Below, in pieces: positions 18,014-26,813 of a DNA stretch of 49,138 bases (position 1 is the stretch's first letter; each line of letters begins with the position of its first letter). Source of the stretch: an uncultured Puniceicoccaceae bacterium (GTDB taxonomy: Bacteria > Verrucomicrobiota > Verrucomicrobiia > Opitutales > Coraliomargaritaceae). A program made the translations under genes and the position numbers. The stretch covers positions 1 through 49,138 of the forward strand of contig CAJWMY010000006.1 in NCBI GenBank assembly GCA_913044165.1, given 5' to 3'. The notes beneath the pieces were generated by a model. That model searched no databases. It was not told where the DNA came from and worked only from the letters and a program-made list of their open reading frames with translations.

Positions 18014-18628
18014 ATGAAAAATCTATTATTAATTACACTAACTTTCCTTACTTTCTCATTAGCTAATGCTGGAACAGTAAGTCTTGGACACAATCAATTC
18101 GGAACACCTTTCGATAAAGCAATAGGTACTACTTTTAGCCCTCCAGCTAATGGTTCTACAGTAGATGGACTTTCATTAGCCATGGCTGATGTGTTCCAAC
18201 AAGCTACAGTTCAAGGTGTAGCAGGTACAAGTGTTTACAAAAGAGGACATGGTAACCCAGCAAATTCAAATGCTTGGGCTTTCTCATCTGGTCCACAATA
18301 CTTCTACTTAACACCTGATGCTTCTTATAGTGCTGGCGGCGAGTGGAGAACACTCAAAACAGCAGCAAATGGTACTAGTTATGCTTTTGGCGGTTGGACT
18401 GCTATCAACGCAGGAGTTGAAAATTCAATTGGTATAGCAGTTGGAACTGAATTCCTTAGACAAGTTGGCGTGCAAGTTCGTGGTGTTAATGGCTTTACTA
18501 ATTTCGGACATTACCAACAAACATCTCATGGTTACAGTACTCTTGAGGTAGTTCCTGAACCATCTACATACGCACTGCTTGCTGGATTAGTAGCATTCGT
18601 ATTTGTTGCAATCAAACGCAGAAAATAA
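18014..18628 (+). CDS. PEP-CTERM sorting-signal protein
   Basis: A 204-residue exported protein: signal peptide MKNLLLITLTFLTFSLANA (1-19) and a C-terminal sorting signal, VPEPSTYALLAGLVAFVFVA followed by IKRRK. The PEP motif, transmembrane helix and basic tail define substrates of the exosortase/EpsH system, which moves and processes proteins at the cell surface, often with exopolysaccharide. No exosortase gene is in the window. The mature part is Gly-, Ser- and Ala-rich, beta-type, and unfamiliar to me. A strong promoter with an operator-like site precedes it and a terminator follows, suggesting a highly inducible surface protein tied to the sulfatase locus. A role in holding or binding the glycan is inference. 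Confidence 0.88.
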   Translation: MKNLLLITLTFLTFSLANAGTVSLGHNQFGTPFDKAIGTTFSPPANGSTVDGLSLAMADVFQQATVQGVAGTSVYKRGHGNPANSNAWAFSSGPQYFYLTPDASYSAGGEWRTLKTAANGTSYAFGGWTAINAGVENSIGIAVGTEFLRQVGVQVRGVNGFTNFGHYQQTSHGYSTLEVVPEPSTYALLAGLVAFVFVAIKRRK

Positions 18629-18656
18629 TTTTACATTTAAGTTAGATTTTTCTTTT

Positions 18657-18685
18657 AAAGAGCGAGGATTAGTCCTCGCTCTTTT
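18657..18685 (+). terminator. Intrinsic terminator abutting the sulfatase 3 start
   Basis: A 12-bp stem (AAAGAGCGAGGA with TCCTCGCTCTTT), TTAG loop and a T-rich tail. The ATG of the next gene lies only 6 bases beyond the stem. Confidence 0.85.
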
Positions 18686-18690
18686 ATTTT

Positions 18691-20064
18691 ATGAAAAAAG
18701 TCATCTACAGTATTCTATTAACCTTATCCTTTTCTTTATATAGCGAAACTAGGCCGAACATTATTCTTATATTTGTAGATGATATGGCTTATGGAGATGC
18801 CTCCTGTTATGGTGGCAATCTAATTAAAACTCCTAATATTGATCAACTTGCAGAAGGTGGATTAAAGTTTACTCAGGGATATAGCATTAGTTCTGTATGC
18901 GGTCCTAGTAGAGTTGGATTGATGACCGGAACATCACCGGCTAGATATGGTGTATATTGGAATCCTGATATGGGTGCAGTACAAATCCCAAACGAAAGAC
19001 CACTCCTACCAATTCAATTAAAAAAAGCAGGTTATAGCACCGCAATAGTCGGAAAATGGAATTTAAATAATCCTTCTTGGGACCCGATACCTGCTGAGAA
19101 ATATTTCGATTTCACTGCAAATACAATGGTTTGGGAGGGAGATTACTGGCCTAACAAAAACGGCAAATATCATGGTGTGAATGATAAAAACTATGGAAGT
19201 TCAAAAACGTACGGAAAGTGGGGGCCAGAGATTAATGAGGAGAAATACCTAACTGACTTATTAACGCATAGTGCGTGTGAATTCATCCTAAAAAGCCATA
19301 GTAATCCATTCTTTTTATACCTTGCATATAATGCCCCTCATACACCCCTACAGGGCAAAAAAGAACACTTAAGTGAACTATCTCACATTAAAGATGAACC
19401 CTTAAAACTCTATGCATCAATGCTTAAATCGGTAGATGAAGGCGTTGGAGAGATATTAGAATCACTTAGAAGTAAGGGCATTGAGGATAATACTCTAATT
19501 GTATTTCTCAGTGACAATGGGCCAGCAAGAACAAACTACCTAAAAGGGTACCCGGATGATTGGCCAGATGTAATGCTTGTCGCAGGAGACAATAGAGGAT
19601 TAAGAGGAAAAAAAGGAGAATTTTTTGAAGGTGGCATAAAGGTTCCATTCATTGCCTATTGGCCTAATATTATAAATGCTAACAGCAAAAACAATAAACC
19701 TATATATTCTTTAGACCTCTACCCTACTTTTTCTTCTGTAGCTAAAATAGATTTACCAGATGGCGAGGTATTTGAGGGACTAGATTTATTTCCCATATTC
19801 AAAAACAATTCCGAAGAATTGGATAGAAACAATATGATATGGATTGGTGATAATAGGAAAAGAAAGAGTGGAGCCATTAGAATTAATAATTGGAAGCTGG
19901 TTTTGGATAAGCGAGGCAAAAATCATCTTTTCAATATTGAGAAAGATCCACTTGAAAAACATAACTTAATCCAAGATGAAGCAGACAAATATCAAAATCT
20001 CTTAGAAGTTTTCAATAAGTATCTAGAGGATTTTCCTCCCCCAATTACTAATAGAAATAAATAA
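18691..20064 (+). CDS. S1-family sulfatase, FGE-type (sulfatase 3)
   Basis: A 457-residue arylsulfatase with a signal peptide (about 1-18, LYSET at the cut). Metal-binding VDDMAYGD follows near residue 29; the maturation motif is Cys70-Gly-Pro-Ser-Arg74. In place of the usual GKWH it has GKWN, an Asn where most S1 enzymes have His, and later SDNGPARTN. It belongs to a different subgroup from sulfatases 1, 2 and 5. The first ATG is fixed by the signal peptide, yet it lies immediately behind a terminator hairpin and has no Shine-Dalgarno sequence. It therefore probably depends on read-through of the PEP-CTERM transcript. It ends 8 bp before the convergent sulfatase 4 gene. Confidence 0.9.
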   Translation: MKKVIYSILLTLSFSLYSETRPNIILIFVDDMAYGDASCYGGNLIKTPNIDQLAEGGLKFTQGYSISSVCGPSRVGLMTGTSPARYGVYWNPDMGAVQIPNERPLLPIQLKKAGYSTAIVGKWNLNNPSWDPIPAEKYFDFTANTMVWEGDYWPNKNGKYHGVNDKNYGSSKTYGKWGPEINEEKYLTDLLTHSACEFILKSHSNPFFLYLAYNAPHTPLQGKKEHLSELSHIKDEPLKLYASMLKSVDEGVGEILESLRSKGIEDNTLIVFLSDNGPARTNYLKGYPDDWPDVMLVAGDNRGLRGKKGEFFEGGIKVPFIAYWPNIINANSKNNKPIYSLDLYPTFSSVAKIDLPDGEVFEGLDLFPIFKNNSEELDRNNMIWIGDNRKRKSGAIRINNWKLVLDKRGKNHLFNIEKDPLEKHNLIQDEADKYQNLLEVFNKYLEDFPPPITNRNK

Positions 20065-20072
20065 AGATAAAA

Positions 20073-21515
20073 CTAATACCTTTCAAAAAACTGAGTTTTT
20101 ACTTTTCCATTCTGACCATTTTTCTCCCAAGTAAAGCTTTCTTCAGGAATTTCAGCACCTACCTCAATTAGATACTCATCTAACTTGGATTCTAATGATG
20201 ATGCCAATAACTTTTGTTTTAAAAATAAATCCTTTCTTTCAGAGATATCTACAGATAAATCAAACAATAGACTTCTCTTTGAAGAATAAAACTTAACTAA
20301 TTTGTGGTCCCCAATCCTTATTGCAGAATGAGGCTCATTTAAGCCAACAATATTGTAATGCGGGAAATGAAAGATAATTCCATCGTGTGGCCTTTTAGGA
20401 GATAAAGATGTGTCTGTTTTTAGCACTTCAACCAAGCTCACTCCGTCTAATTCTTTAGGTAAAAAGACTTCATCTTTTGTCTTACTAGACTGGGCTAATT
20501 CTACTATCGTAGGCAATAAATCATAACCGATGACAGGAGTATTAGATGTTTGTTCGCTTATTATTCCAGGTCCTGAGATATGAAATGGAACTCTAATTCC
20601 GCCCTCCATGAGGTCCCATTTGCCTCTGACTAAAGGGCTATTAAATCCATTCTTATATGGCTTCCCTCTATTTACTTGTATTGGAAGCACGGGCATTCCA
20701 CCGTTATCAGAAGTAAAAATTATGTATGTATTTCTACCTAGATCTAACTTTTCATAAGTATTTAATAGATTTCCTATTGATTTATCTAAATCCATAATCA
20801 TAGCAGCATATGAAGTATTGCTATGGATTTTTCCTGGTTTATCTAAAATCATTTCTGCAAAGCTTTCAGTACTATAAACTAAATCAGAGTGTACGGCATA
20901 ATGAGATAATTGAACATAAAAAGGGCGATTTTCATCAATAGCTTTGCTTATAAAGGCAATAGTTCGATCGGTTAAAGAGTTAACTCGCTTCGGGTCTTCT
21001 TCAGCATATCCGCCCCATTGCAATTGGTGGTCGTTATGATGAAAATTACCCTCTTTATTTTTAGTTATTCCATCATGGATATCGTAACCATAATCAGATG
21101 GATCAGCGTCAATATGCCATTTCCCTAAATGAGCACATAAATAATTTTTATTAATAGATTTAAGTAATTGAGCTATGCCGACTTGATTATGATCTACTTT
21201 ACTCTTTCCCCTAACAATAGTCTTCTTTAATCTTGCTGGAGACTTTCCAAACTGAATACTATAACGCGAAGGTGAACATACAGGAGAAGCGGCATAACCA
21301 TCTGTAAAATTAACGCCCATCTTGATCAACCTATCCATATTCGGCGTTTTATGATAATCACTCTTTGCATCAGGGAACTCAGGATTAATTGCCGATGAAA
21401 GACTGTTCCATCCTTGGTCATCAGTTAATATGAAAATAAAATTAGGCGATTTGTCTCCAAGTACTTTAATGCACAGTATGCTTGCCAAAGATAAAATTAA
21501 TAGGAAGAATTTCAT
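20073..21515 (-). CDS. S1-family sulfatase, FGE-type (sulfatase 4)
   Basis: A 480-residue arylsulfatase with a signal peptide (1-20). TDDQGWNSLS follows near residue 31, the maturation motif is Cys80-Ser-Pro-Ser-Arg84, then GKWH and TSDNGG with a MEGGIRVPF segment. It is read on the opposite strand to all other sulfatases here, divergent from sulfatase 5 with only 34 bp between starts and convergent with sulfatase 3. The GGIRVPF and DGVSL elements resemble N-acetylgalactosamine-6-sulfatase and arylsulfatase A-like enzymes, but I would not assign a substrate. No operator-like TGCA-N6-TGCA site was seen in its 34-bp upstream gap. Confidence 0.92.
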   Translation of the reverse strand: MKFFLLILSLASILCIKVLGDKSPNFIFILTDDQGWNSLSSAINPEFPDAKSDYHKTPNMDRLIKMGVNFTDGYAASPVCSPSRYSIQFGKSPARLKKTIVRGKSKVDHNQVGIAQLLKSINKNYLCAHLGKWHIDADPSDYGYDIHDGITKNKEGNFHHNDHQLQWGGYAEEDPKRVNSLTDRTIAFISKAIDENRPFYVQLSHYAVHSDLVYSTESFAEMILDKPGKIHSNTSYAAMIMDLDKSIGNLLNTYEKLDLGRNTYIIFTSDNGGMPVLPIQVNRGKPYKNGFNSPLVRGKWDLMEGGIRVPFHISGPGIISEQTSNTPVIGYDLLPTIVELAQSSKTKDEVFLPKELDGVSLVEVLKTDTSLSPKRPHDGIIFHFPHYNIVGLNEPHSAIRIGDHKLVKFYSSKRSLLFDLSVDISERKDLFLKQKLLASSLESKLDEYLIEVGAEIPEESFTWEKNGQNGKVKTQFFERY

Positions 21516-21549
21516 AAAATCATTAGAGACATTAATTTAGAAAAAGAAA

Positions 21550-23052
21550 ATGAAAAAACTACGTCCTTCAAATAAACTATACATCCCAATCATTTTCATC
21601 CTATCATTCGCCACCACATCAACTCTGTTAGGCTTTGGAAGTAAAAATATATCAAAAGAACGACCTAATAGAATTATATTCATTCTAAGCGATGATCATC
21701 GTTACGATTATATGGGATTCATGGATGCAGTAGAATGGTTAGAGACTCCAAATATGGATAAATTAGCAGAAGAAGGAGCCCATTGTTCAGAAGCATTTGT
21801 CACAACTGCTCTGTGTTCTCCAAGCCGTGCTACAATTTTGACAAGCTTATACACTCATGAGCATACGATTGTAGATAATCAGGCACCTAACCCTGGAATT
21901 CATACTTATTTCCCAAAACACCTTCAAGAAGCAGGTTACAAAACTGCTTTTTTTGGGAAGTGGCATATGGGAGATGATAGTAATAAGCCTCAGCCTGGAT
22001 TTGACCATTGGGAAAGCTTTAAAGGACAGGGAGAATACTATGGCCCTACTTTAAATATTAATGGGAAAGAGATAACATACCCTGATACAGTATATACTAC
22101 TGACTTGTTAACTCAGCATGCAATAGATTGGCTAGATGATCAAGATCCCGAACAACCATGCTTTATTTATCTATCACATAAATCTGTTCATGCCGCTTTT
22201 CTTCCTGCAAAACGACACGAAGGTTTGTATGAAGGAAAAAAAATAAAGCTACCTATTTCGTATAACCAAACGAAAAATGGCGAATATAAAGATTTAAAAT
22301 GGCCAGAATGGGTTAAACAACAACGAATAAGCTGGCACGGAGTTGATTATATGTACCACAGATCAATTGATCTTCACGAACAGGTAACAGATTACTGTGA
22401 AACACTTATGGGTGTCGATGATAGCATTGGTTCGGTACTTAACTACCTAGAAAAATCTAATCAGATACAAAATAGTATGCTGATTTATATGGGCGATAAC
22501 GGATTTTCATGGGGTGAGCATGGACTTATTGATAAACGTCATTTTTATGAAGAATCTACACGCGTGCCGTTAATATTTCATTACCCTAAAGGTATAAATG
22601 GGGGGCAAACTAACAGATCCTTGATTCTTAATACCGATATAGCACCAACCATTCTTGATTATGCGGGTGCAAAAATACCTAGTTATTATGTTGGTAAGTC
22701 TATAAAGCCTACATTCAACCAAGATACTGTATACCCCCTTCGAGACACGGTTTTTTATGAATATTACTGGGAATACGATTTTCCAATGACCCCGACCACT
22801 TTTGGTGTTAGAGATGCGCAATATAAATTAATTCGCTACCATGGGGTTTGGGACCGTAATGAATTTTATGACCTTAAAAATGACCCTAACGAATTAAATA
22901 ATCTAATTGAGTCAGAACAGCATCAAGAAAAAATTATAGCTATGACTGAAGAATTATATCATTGGCTTGAAGATACCGATGGTATGCAAATTCCACTAAA
23001 GCGGACGGTTAAATGGCGTTGGGGCGATTATAAGCATTCACAACAATACTAA
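21550..23052 (+). CDS. S1-family sulfatase, FGE-type (sulfatase 5)
   Basis: A 500-residue arylsulfatase with an N-terminal hydrophobic signal segment (about residues 10-29). SDDHRYDYMG follows at 47-56, the maturation motif is Cys89-Ser-Pro-Ser-Arg93, then FGKWHMGDD and GDNGFSWGEHG. It has the GQGEYYGP and KRHFYEESTRVP elements shared with sulfatases 1 and 2, so the three probably act on related sulfate esters. A segment of about 30 residues (HGVDYMYHRSIDLHEQVTDY) lies between the GLYEG and GVDDSIG blocks and includes many aromatic and His residues. It is the last gene of the sulfatase locus. Confidence 0.93.
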   Translation: MKKLRPSNKLYIPIIFILSFATTSTLLGFGSKNISKERPNRIIFILSDDHRYDYMGFMDAVEWLETPNMDKLAEEGAHCSEAFVTTALCSPSRATILTSLYTHEHTIVDNQAPNPGIHTYFPKHLQEAGYKTAFFGKWHMGDDSNKPQPGFDHWESFKGQGEYYGPTLNINGKEITYPDTVYTTDLLTQHAIDWLDDQDPEQPCFIYLSHKSVHAAFLPAKRHEGLYEGKKIKLPISYNQTKNGEYKDLKWPEWVKQQRISWHGVDYMYHRSIDLHEQVTDYCETLMGVDDSIGSVLNYLEKSNQIQNSMLIYMGDNGFSWGEHGLIDKRHFYEESTRVPLIFHYPKGINGGQTNRSLILNTDIAPTILDYAGAKIPSYYVGKSIKPTFNQDTVYPLRDTVFYEYYWEYDFPMTPTTFGVRDAQYKLIRYHGVWDRNEFYDLKNDPNELNNLIESEQHQEKIIAMTEELYHWLEDTDGMQIPLKRTVKWRWGDYKHSQQY

Positions 23053-23130
23053 CGATTTAAACTATTTTTTTAGAAATTTCACAATACTGTAACCTATTTT
23101 AGTGAAATAATGTTGAAATTCTGCCCCAAA

Positions 23131-23157
23131 CTTATGCACTATTAATAAGTGTATAAG
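23131..23157 (+). promoter_or_regulatory. Inverted repeat covering the start codon of the phosphoesterase gene
   Basis: CTTATGCACT and AGTGTATAAG pair over 10 bases with one G-T pair and a 7-base loop. The GTG start (23149-23151) lies in the right arm, so an RNA hairpin would bury it; as DNA it could be a protein-binding site. Confidence 0.45.
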
Positions 23158-23901
23158 CTACCTCTACAGTTAAAAACACTAATTCTTTCAGACATTCATC
23201 TTGGAACTCCATTTTGCAAAGCTGAGGAAGTCCTTATATTTTTAGAAAATTGCGAATTCAAAAAACTTATTCTAAATGGAGATATAATTGATGGCTGGAG
23301 TTTAAAACGTAAAGGTGGCTGGAAAGAAAGTCATGCCGAAGTTTTAAATAAAATTTTATCCTATATTGAGGATGAAAAAACTGATGTGCTATTTCTTAAA
23401 GGAAATCATGATGAAGAATTGGAAGATGTCTTAGATTTCCCAATTAATAAATTAAATATCATACATGAATCTATTCATAAAACAACCAAAGGTGATTACC
23501 TAATCACTCATGGGGATAGATTTGATACAATCAATCAAAATCATAAATGGGTCGCAATTCTAGGCGACATTGCCTACCAATTTATGATGGGGGTTAATAA
23601 AATATATAATCGCTACCGCTCTTGGCGCGGAAAACCATATTACTCAATAAGTAAAGCAGCTAAATCTCTTGTGAAATCAATTGTAAGTTCAGCTGATCAA
23701 TTTGAAGACAAGTTGGTCGAAGCTGCAATAAAAGCAGATTGTAAAGGTATTATATGTGGCCATATTCACACTGCAATAGACAAACAGATCAAAGGCATTC
23801 ATTATCTTAATTCGGGAGATTGGGTTGAATCACTAACTGCAATTGCGGAATTTGAAAACGAAGAATTTGAAATTCTTCGATATTCTGATCTTATTCAATG
23901 A
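23149..23901 (+). CDS. Metallophosphoesterase, LpxH-like (UDP-2,3-diacylglucosamine diphosphatase family)
   Basis: A 250-residue calcineurin-like phosphoesterase. The metal-binding blocks appear in order: SDIHLG (14-19), NGDIIDGW, KGNHDEE, THGDRFD and GHIHTA. This arrangement matches the COG2908 proteins related to LpxH, which cleave UDP-2,3-diacylglucosamine in lipid A synthesis; some members are membrane-associated phosphatases with other roles. The start is GTG at 23149: an in-frame stop lies directly upstream and no ATG precedes the SDIHLG block. The start codon lies in an inverted repeat, and no Shine-Dalgarno sequence is visible. The gene stands alone between the sulfatase locus and the TonB operon. 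Confidence 0.88.
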   Translation: MYKLPLQLKTLILSDIHLGTPFCKAEEVLIFLENCEFKKLILNGDIIDGWSLKRKGGWKESHAEVLNKILSYIEDEKTDVLFLKGNHDEELEDVLDFPINKLNIIHESIHKTTKGDYLITHGDRFDTINQNHKWVAILGDIAYQFMMGVNKIYNRYRSWRGKPYYSISKAAKSLVKSIVSSADQFEDKLVEAAIKADCKGIICGHIHTAIDKQIKGIHYLNSGDWVESLTAIAEFENEEFEILRYSDLIQ

Positions 23902-24018
23902 CTTTTCCAATTATCTCCACCCGTCCTTAAAAGTTGAATTTCTATAAATAAATATCGACTAATATTATATCAACACAAAGATACCTTAATTAATTTAAAT
24001 ACATAAACTTAAATCCAT

Positions 24019-24774
24019 ATGCGAATTCTAAAACTTTACCTACTTTGTTTTACCATTTCATTATTAAATGCTTCCCAAAGTGAAGATACTCGATCAACGA
24101 TTGATAAATGGGTTGAAACGGAGCAAATCCTATCAAAAGAAACTTCAGAATGGGCAACAGAAAAAGCATTATTAATTGATACTGATAGCTTACTTTCTTC
24201 TGAATTAACTAGACTTAACTCAGCACTAGACGATCTGGAATCTTCTGTATCTGCTGCAATCGAAGAAAGAACAAATTTAAATACAAAAAAAGAGAAATTA
24301 AAGTCTGGTGAATCAATTATATTAAGGAGCATTAAGTCTTTAGAAGAATCACTAATTTCTTTATTTCCAATTTTGCCTGAACCTTTACTGGATAAAATTA
24401 GACCCGTAATCAAAAGAATACCGCAAAGCAAAAATAATTCTGACGCACTTATTACTGAGCGACTTCAAAATATAATAGTTATTCTAAATCAAGCTAATAA
24501 ATTTAATAATCTAATTCATATAAAAAATGAACTAAGAGAACTTGAAAATGGAAAAACTGTTCAAGTAAGCACTATTTACTTAGGTTTAGCATCTGCTTAC
24601 TATGTTGATGGTGAAGGAAAAATTTCTGGTATAGGAAGGCCATCATTAGAAGGATGGATTTGGGAAGAAGATAATTCCATTAGTCGAGACATAAGGAAGC
24701 TTGTTGATATCGCAAATGGCACTGAGGCGGAAGTTGAGTTCATAAGTGTACCAGCAGCAATAACTAATTTATAA
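24019..24774 (+). CDS. Exported coiled-coil protein, DUF3450-like, TonB-system accessory
   Basis: A 251-residue protein with a signal peptide (1-18, ending LNAS). A long helical, Ser/Glu/Leu-rich coiled coil spans about residues 25-110, followed by a helical middle and a C-terminal beta part (VSTIYLGLASAYYVDGEGKISGIG, then EGWIWEED). This layout matches DUF3450 proteins, which lie beside TtpC-type ExbB genes in many marine bacteria. The biochemical role is unknown; it is thought to work in the periplasm with the energy-transducing complex. It is the first gene of a co-directional block with gaps of 3-28 bp. Family assignment is from memory of motif and neighbourhood. Confidence 0.75.
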   Translation: MRILKLYLLCFTISLLNASQSEDTRSTIDKWVETEQILSKETSEWATEKALLIDTDSLLSSELTRLNSALDDLESSVSAAIEERTNLNTKKEKLKSGESIILRSIKSLEESLISLFPILPEPLLDKIRPVIKRIPQSKNNSDALITERLQNIIVILNQANKFNNLIHIKNELRELENGKTVQVSTIYLGLASAYYVDGEGKISGIGRPSLEGWIWEEDNSISRDIRKLVDIANGTEAEVEFISVPAAITNL

Positions 24775-24790
24775 TAGCGAGAATTTAAAT

Positions 24791-26191
24791 ATGAATTTCA
24801 AAAAAATAATTATAACTTTAACAATAATCTTATCGCAATTATCTACTAATCTTTTTTCTGATACATTAGATAAAGCATATAAATTGGCTAAAGATGATTT
24901 AAACTCATCACTAGAAAGATTATCCTCATTAAGAAATAATATTTCTAAAGAAAAGGTTCCTTTATTAAAAAAGATAAATGAGCTTGAAGTTGAAGTTAAA
25001 AATCAACAATCAAAAGTAGACAGACAATTAAGACTAAGAGATAATAGTGATATGAGTCTAGAAAGACTCCAAAACCAAGTTGAAGCTGCTAAGAAACAAA
25101 ATTCCTACTTTACCAGCATTCTAGAAAATTTCGTAGATCAATTTAGTAGTAGTATTGATTACAGTGAAACACAAATATACGGAGAAATTATAAACGATGC
25201 ACAAGACTTAGCATTCAACTCAGCCTTGATTGATGACAATTCTGAAACATTTAAGAATCAAATTAAAGTAATAGAAGTTGCTATAAATCGTTTGAAAAAA
25301 CTTACTGGGGGTTACTCATATCAAGGGAAAGCATTAGCAGAGGATGGATCAATTGTAGATGGATCTTATTCTATTTTCGGCCCTCAAGTATACTTTAAAT
25401 CCGATGATAATTCAGTTCAGGGAATTGCTGACATGGAATTAAATGCTGCAACATCTTCTATCAAAAACCCTGGGAATAGGTTTCTTTCTTCAATAAATTC
25501 TTATATAGAAACTGGAATTGGAAATCTTCCTGTTGATGGTAGTGATGGAAATGCTCTTAAAGTAGAAGCGTCAAATGAAACATTATATGAACATCTTCAA
25601 AAAGGTGGTGCGGTTGGATTGGCAATAATTTTAATTGGCATCGCTTGTTTAGGCATTGGTATTATGAAATACCTCGAGATTACTAAATTTATAACCCCTC
25701 GAAGGGACCAAGTACAAAATATATTAACTCAACTGCAAAATAATAACACGGAAGAAGCTTTATCTATTGCTTCCAAAGCTTCAGGTGAAGCGGGAGAATT
25801 GTTAAAGATAGCAGTTGAAAATTTCCAAACTAAAAGAGGGAATCTCGAGGAATTGCTTTACGAAAAAATCCTCACTTCCCAGCCAAAACTAGAACGATAC
25901 CTACCATTTATGGCACTGACTGCTGCCGCTGCACCTCTTATGGGGCTTTTGGGTACCGTTACTGGAATGATCAATACGTTCAGCTTAATTACCATTTTTG
26001 GGACAGGTGACGCTAAGAGTCTTTCATCTGGAATATCTGAAGCACTTGTAACCACTGAACTTGGACTTATCGTAGCAATACCCTCATTAATTTTGCATGG
26101 TCTACTTTCTAGAATGGCTAAACAGAAGATAAGCGATCTAGATAATGCATCCGTAAGCTTTATTAATGGAGTAAGTAATTTTAAGGACTAG
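24791..26191 (+). CDS. Long MotA/TolQ/ExbB proton-channel protein, TtpC type
   Basis: A 466-residue protein: signal peptide (1-23), an extended periplasmic coiled coil (about 25-110), a linker domain, a transmembrane helix (about 273-295) and a C-terminal ExbB domain with the conserved AAAAPLMGLLGTVTGMINTF segment and GISEALVTTELGL. Ordinary ExbB is about 230-250 residues; the long N-terminal periplasmic part is the mark of TtpC, an extra component of TonB2-type systems in Vibrio and relatives. It probably forms the proton channel or contacts the TPR and DUF3450 partners. It is 16 bp after the preceding gene and 21 bp before the short ExbB. Confidence 0.88.
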   Translation: MNFKKIIITLTIILSQLSTNLFSDTLDKAYKLAKDDLNSSLERLSSLRNNISKEKVPLLKKINELEVEVKNQQSKVDRQLRLRDNSDMSLERLQNQVEAAKKQNSYFTSILENFVDQFSSSIDYSETQIYGEIINDAQDLAFNSALIDDNSETFKNQIKVIEVAINRLKKLTGGYSYQGKALAEDGSIVDGSYSIFGPQVYFKSDDNSVQGIADMELNAATSSIKNPGNRFLSSINSYIETGIGNLPVDGSDGNALKVEASNETLYEHLQKGGAVGLAIILIGIACLGIGIMKYLEITKFITPRRDQVQNILTQLQNNNTEEALSIASKASGEAGELLKIAVENFQTKRGNLEELLYEKILTSQPKLERYLPFMALTAAAAPLMGLLGTVTGMINTFSLITIFGTGDAKSLSSGISEALVTTELGLIVAIPSLILHGLLSRMAKQKISDLDNASVSFINGVSNFKD

Positions 26192-26212
26192 TAATTCATT
26201 AATAAAAAAAGT

Positions 26213-26806
26213 ATGCTAGAACATATAGAATTTATTATAAACACTTGGCTTAATGGCGGATGGGTAATGATGCCCTTATTCATCTTAAGCGTAATGATTT
26301 ATTATTATGGGTCCGAGATGTTTCTGTTTTTAGACAATTTCAAATCACCAAATAATGACTCAAAAGATTTAGATTTATGGATAGAAGATCCATTAAAAGC
26401 TCCTAGAGAATTGAGAAACATAATAACATACTCTTTAGATAATGTTACTACTAAAAAACAGCTAACAAATAGATTTAAAGAAGTTGAACAAACCATACTC
26501 GATGGTGTTGAGAAAAAAATAATATTACTGAGTACTCTTGTAGCTGCTGCCCCCTTAATGGGATTACTCGGGACTGTAATTGGAATGTTATCAACATTTT
26601 CAGGAATTTCAATGGGAGCGGGAGAAGAAACAATTAGTGCGATCTCTAGCGGAATATCAGAAGCACTTATTACAACACAAACTGGACTATTTATAGCTTT
26701 GCCAGGTACATTTTTGATAATGTTCCTTCAAAGGAAAAAAGCTGCTATTGAAACATTTATTCTGACACTAGAATCGAAATCACTTACTACCCTAACTTTT
26801 AACTAA
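26213..26806 (+). CDS. exbB: ExbB-like proton channel protein
   Basis: A 197-residue short ExbB/TolQ-family protein with three transmembrane helices: about 13-35 (GGWVMMPLFILSVMIYYYG), 100-125 and 145-170. The central segment AAAPLMGLLGTVIGMLSTFSGI and GISEALITTQTGLFIALPG are the family signatures. It should form a pentameric inner-membrane channel with the ExbD proteins and drive TonB by proton flow. It lies 7 bp before the first exbD. The N-terminus is close to the first helix, as in TonB2-system ExbB. Confidence 0.9.
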   Translation: MLEHIEFIINTWLNGGWVMMPLFILSVMIYYYGSEMFLFLDNFKSPNNDSKDLDLWIEDPLKAPRELRNIITYSLDNVTTKKQLTNRFKEVEQTILDGVEKKIILLSTLVAAAPLMGLLGTVIGMLSTFSGISMGAGEETISAISSGISEALITTQTGLFIALPGTFLIMFLQRKKAAIETFILTLESKSLTTLTFN

Positions 26807-26813
26807 TTTCATA

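Noticed and set aside
23131-23157. Inverted repeat as a fourth copy of the LacI-type operator
   Set aside because: It contains TGCAC but the arm spacing and centre differ from the TGCA-N6-TGCA sites.
24036-24431. A 131-codon open frame antisense to the DUF3450-like gene
   Set aside because: Composition reflects the coiled-coil gene on the other strand; no motif or leader.
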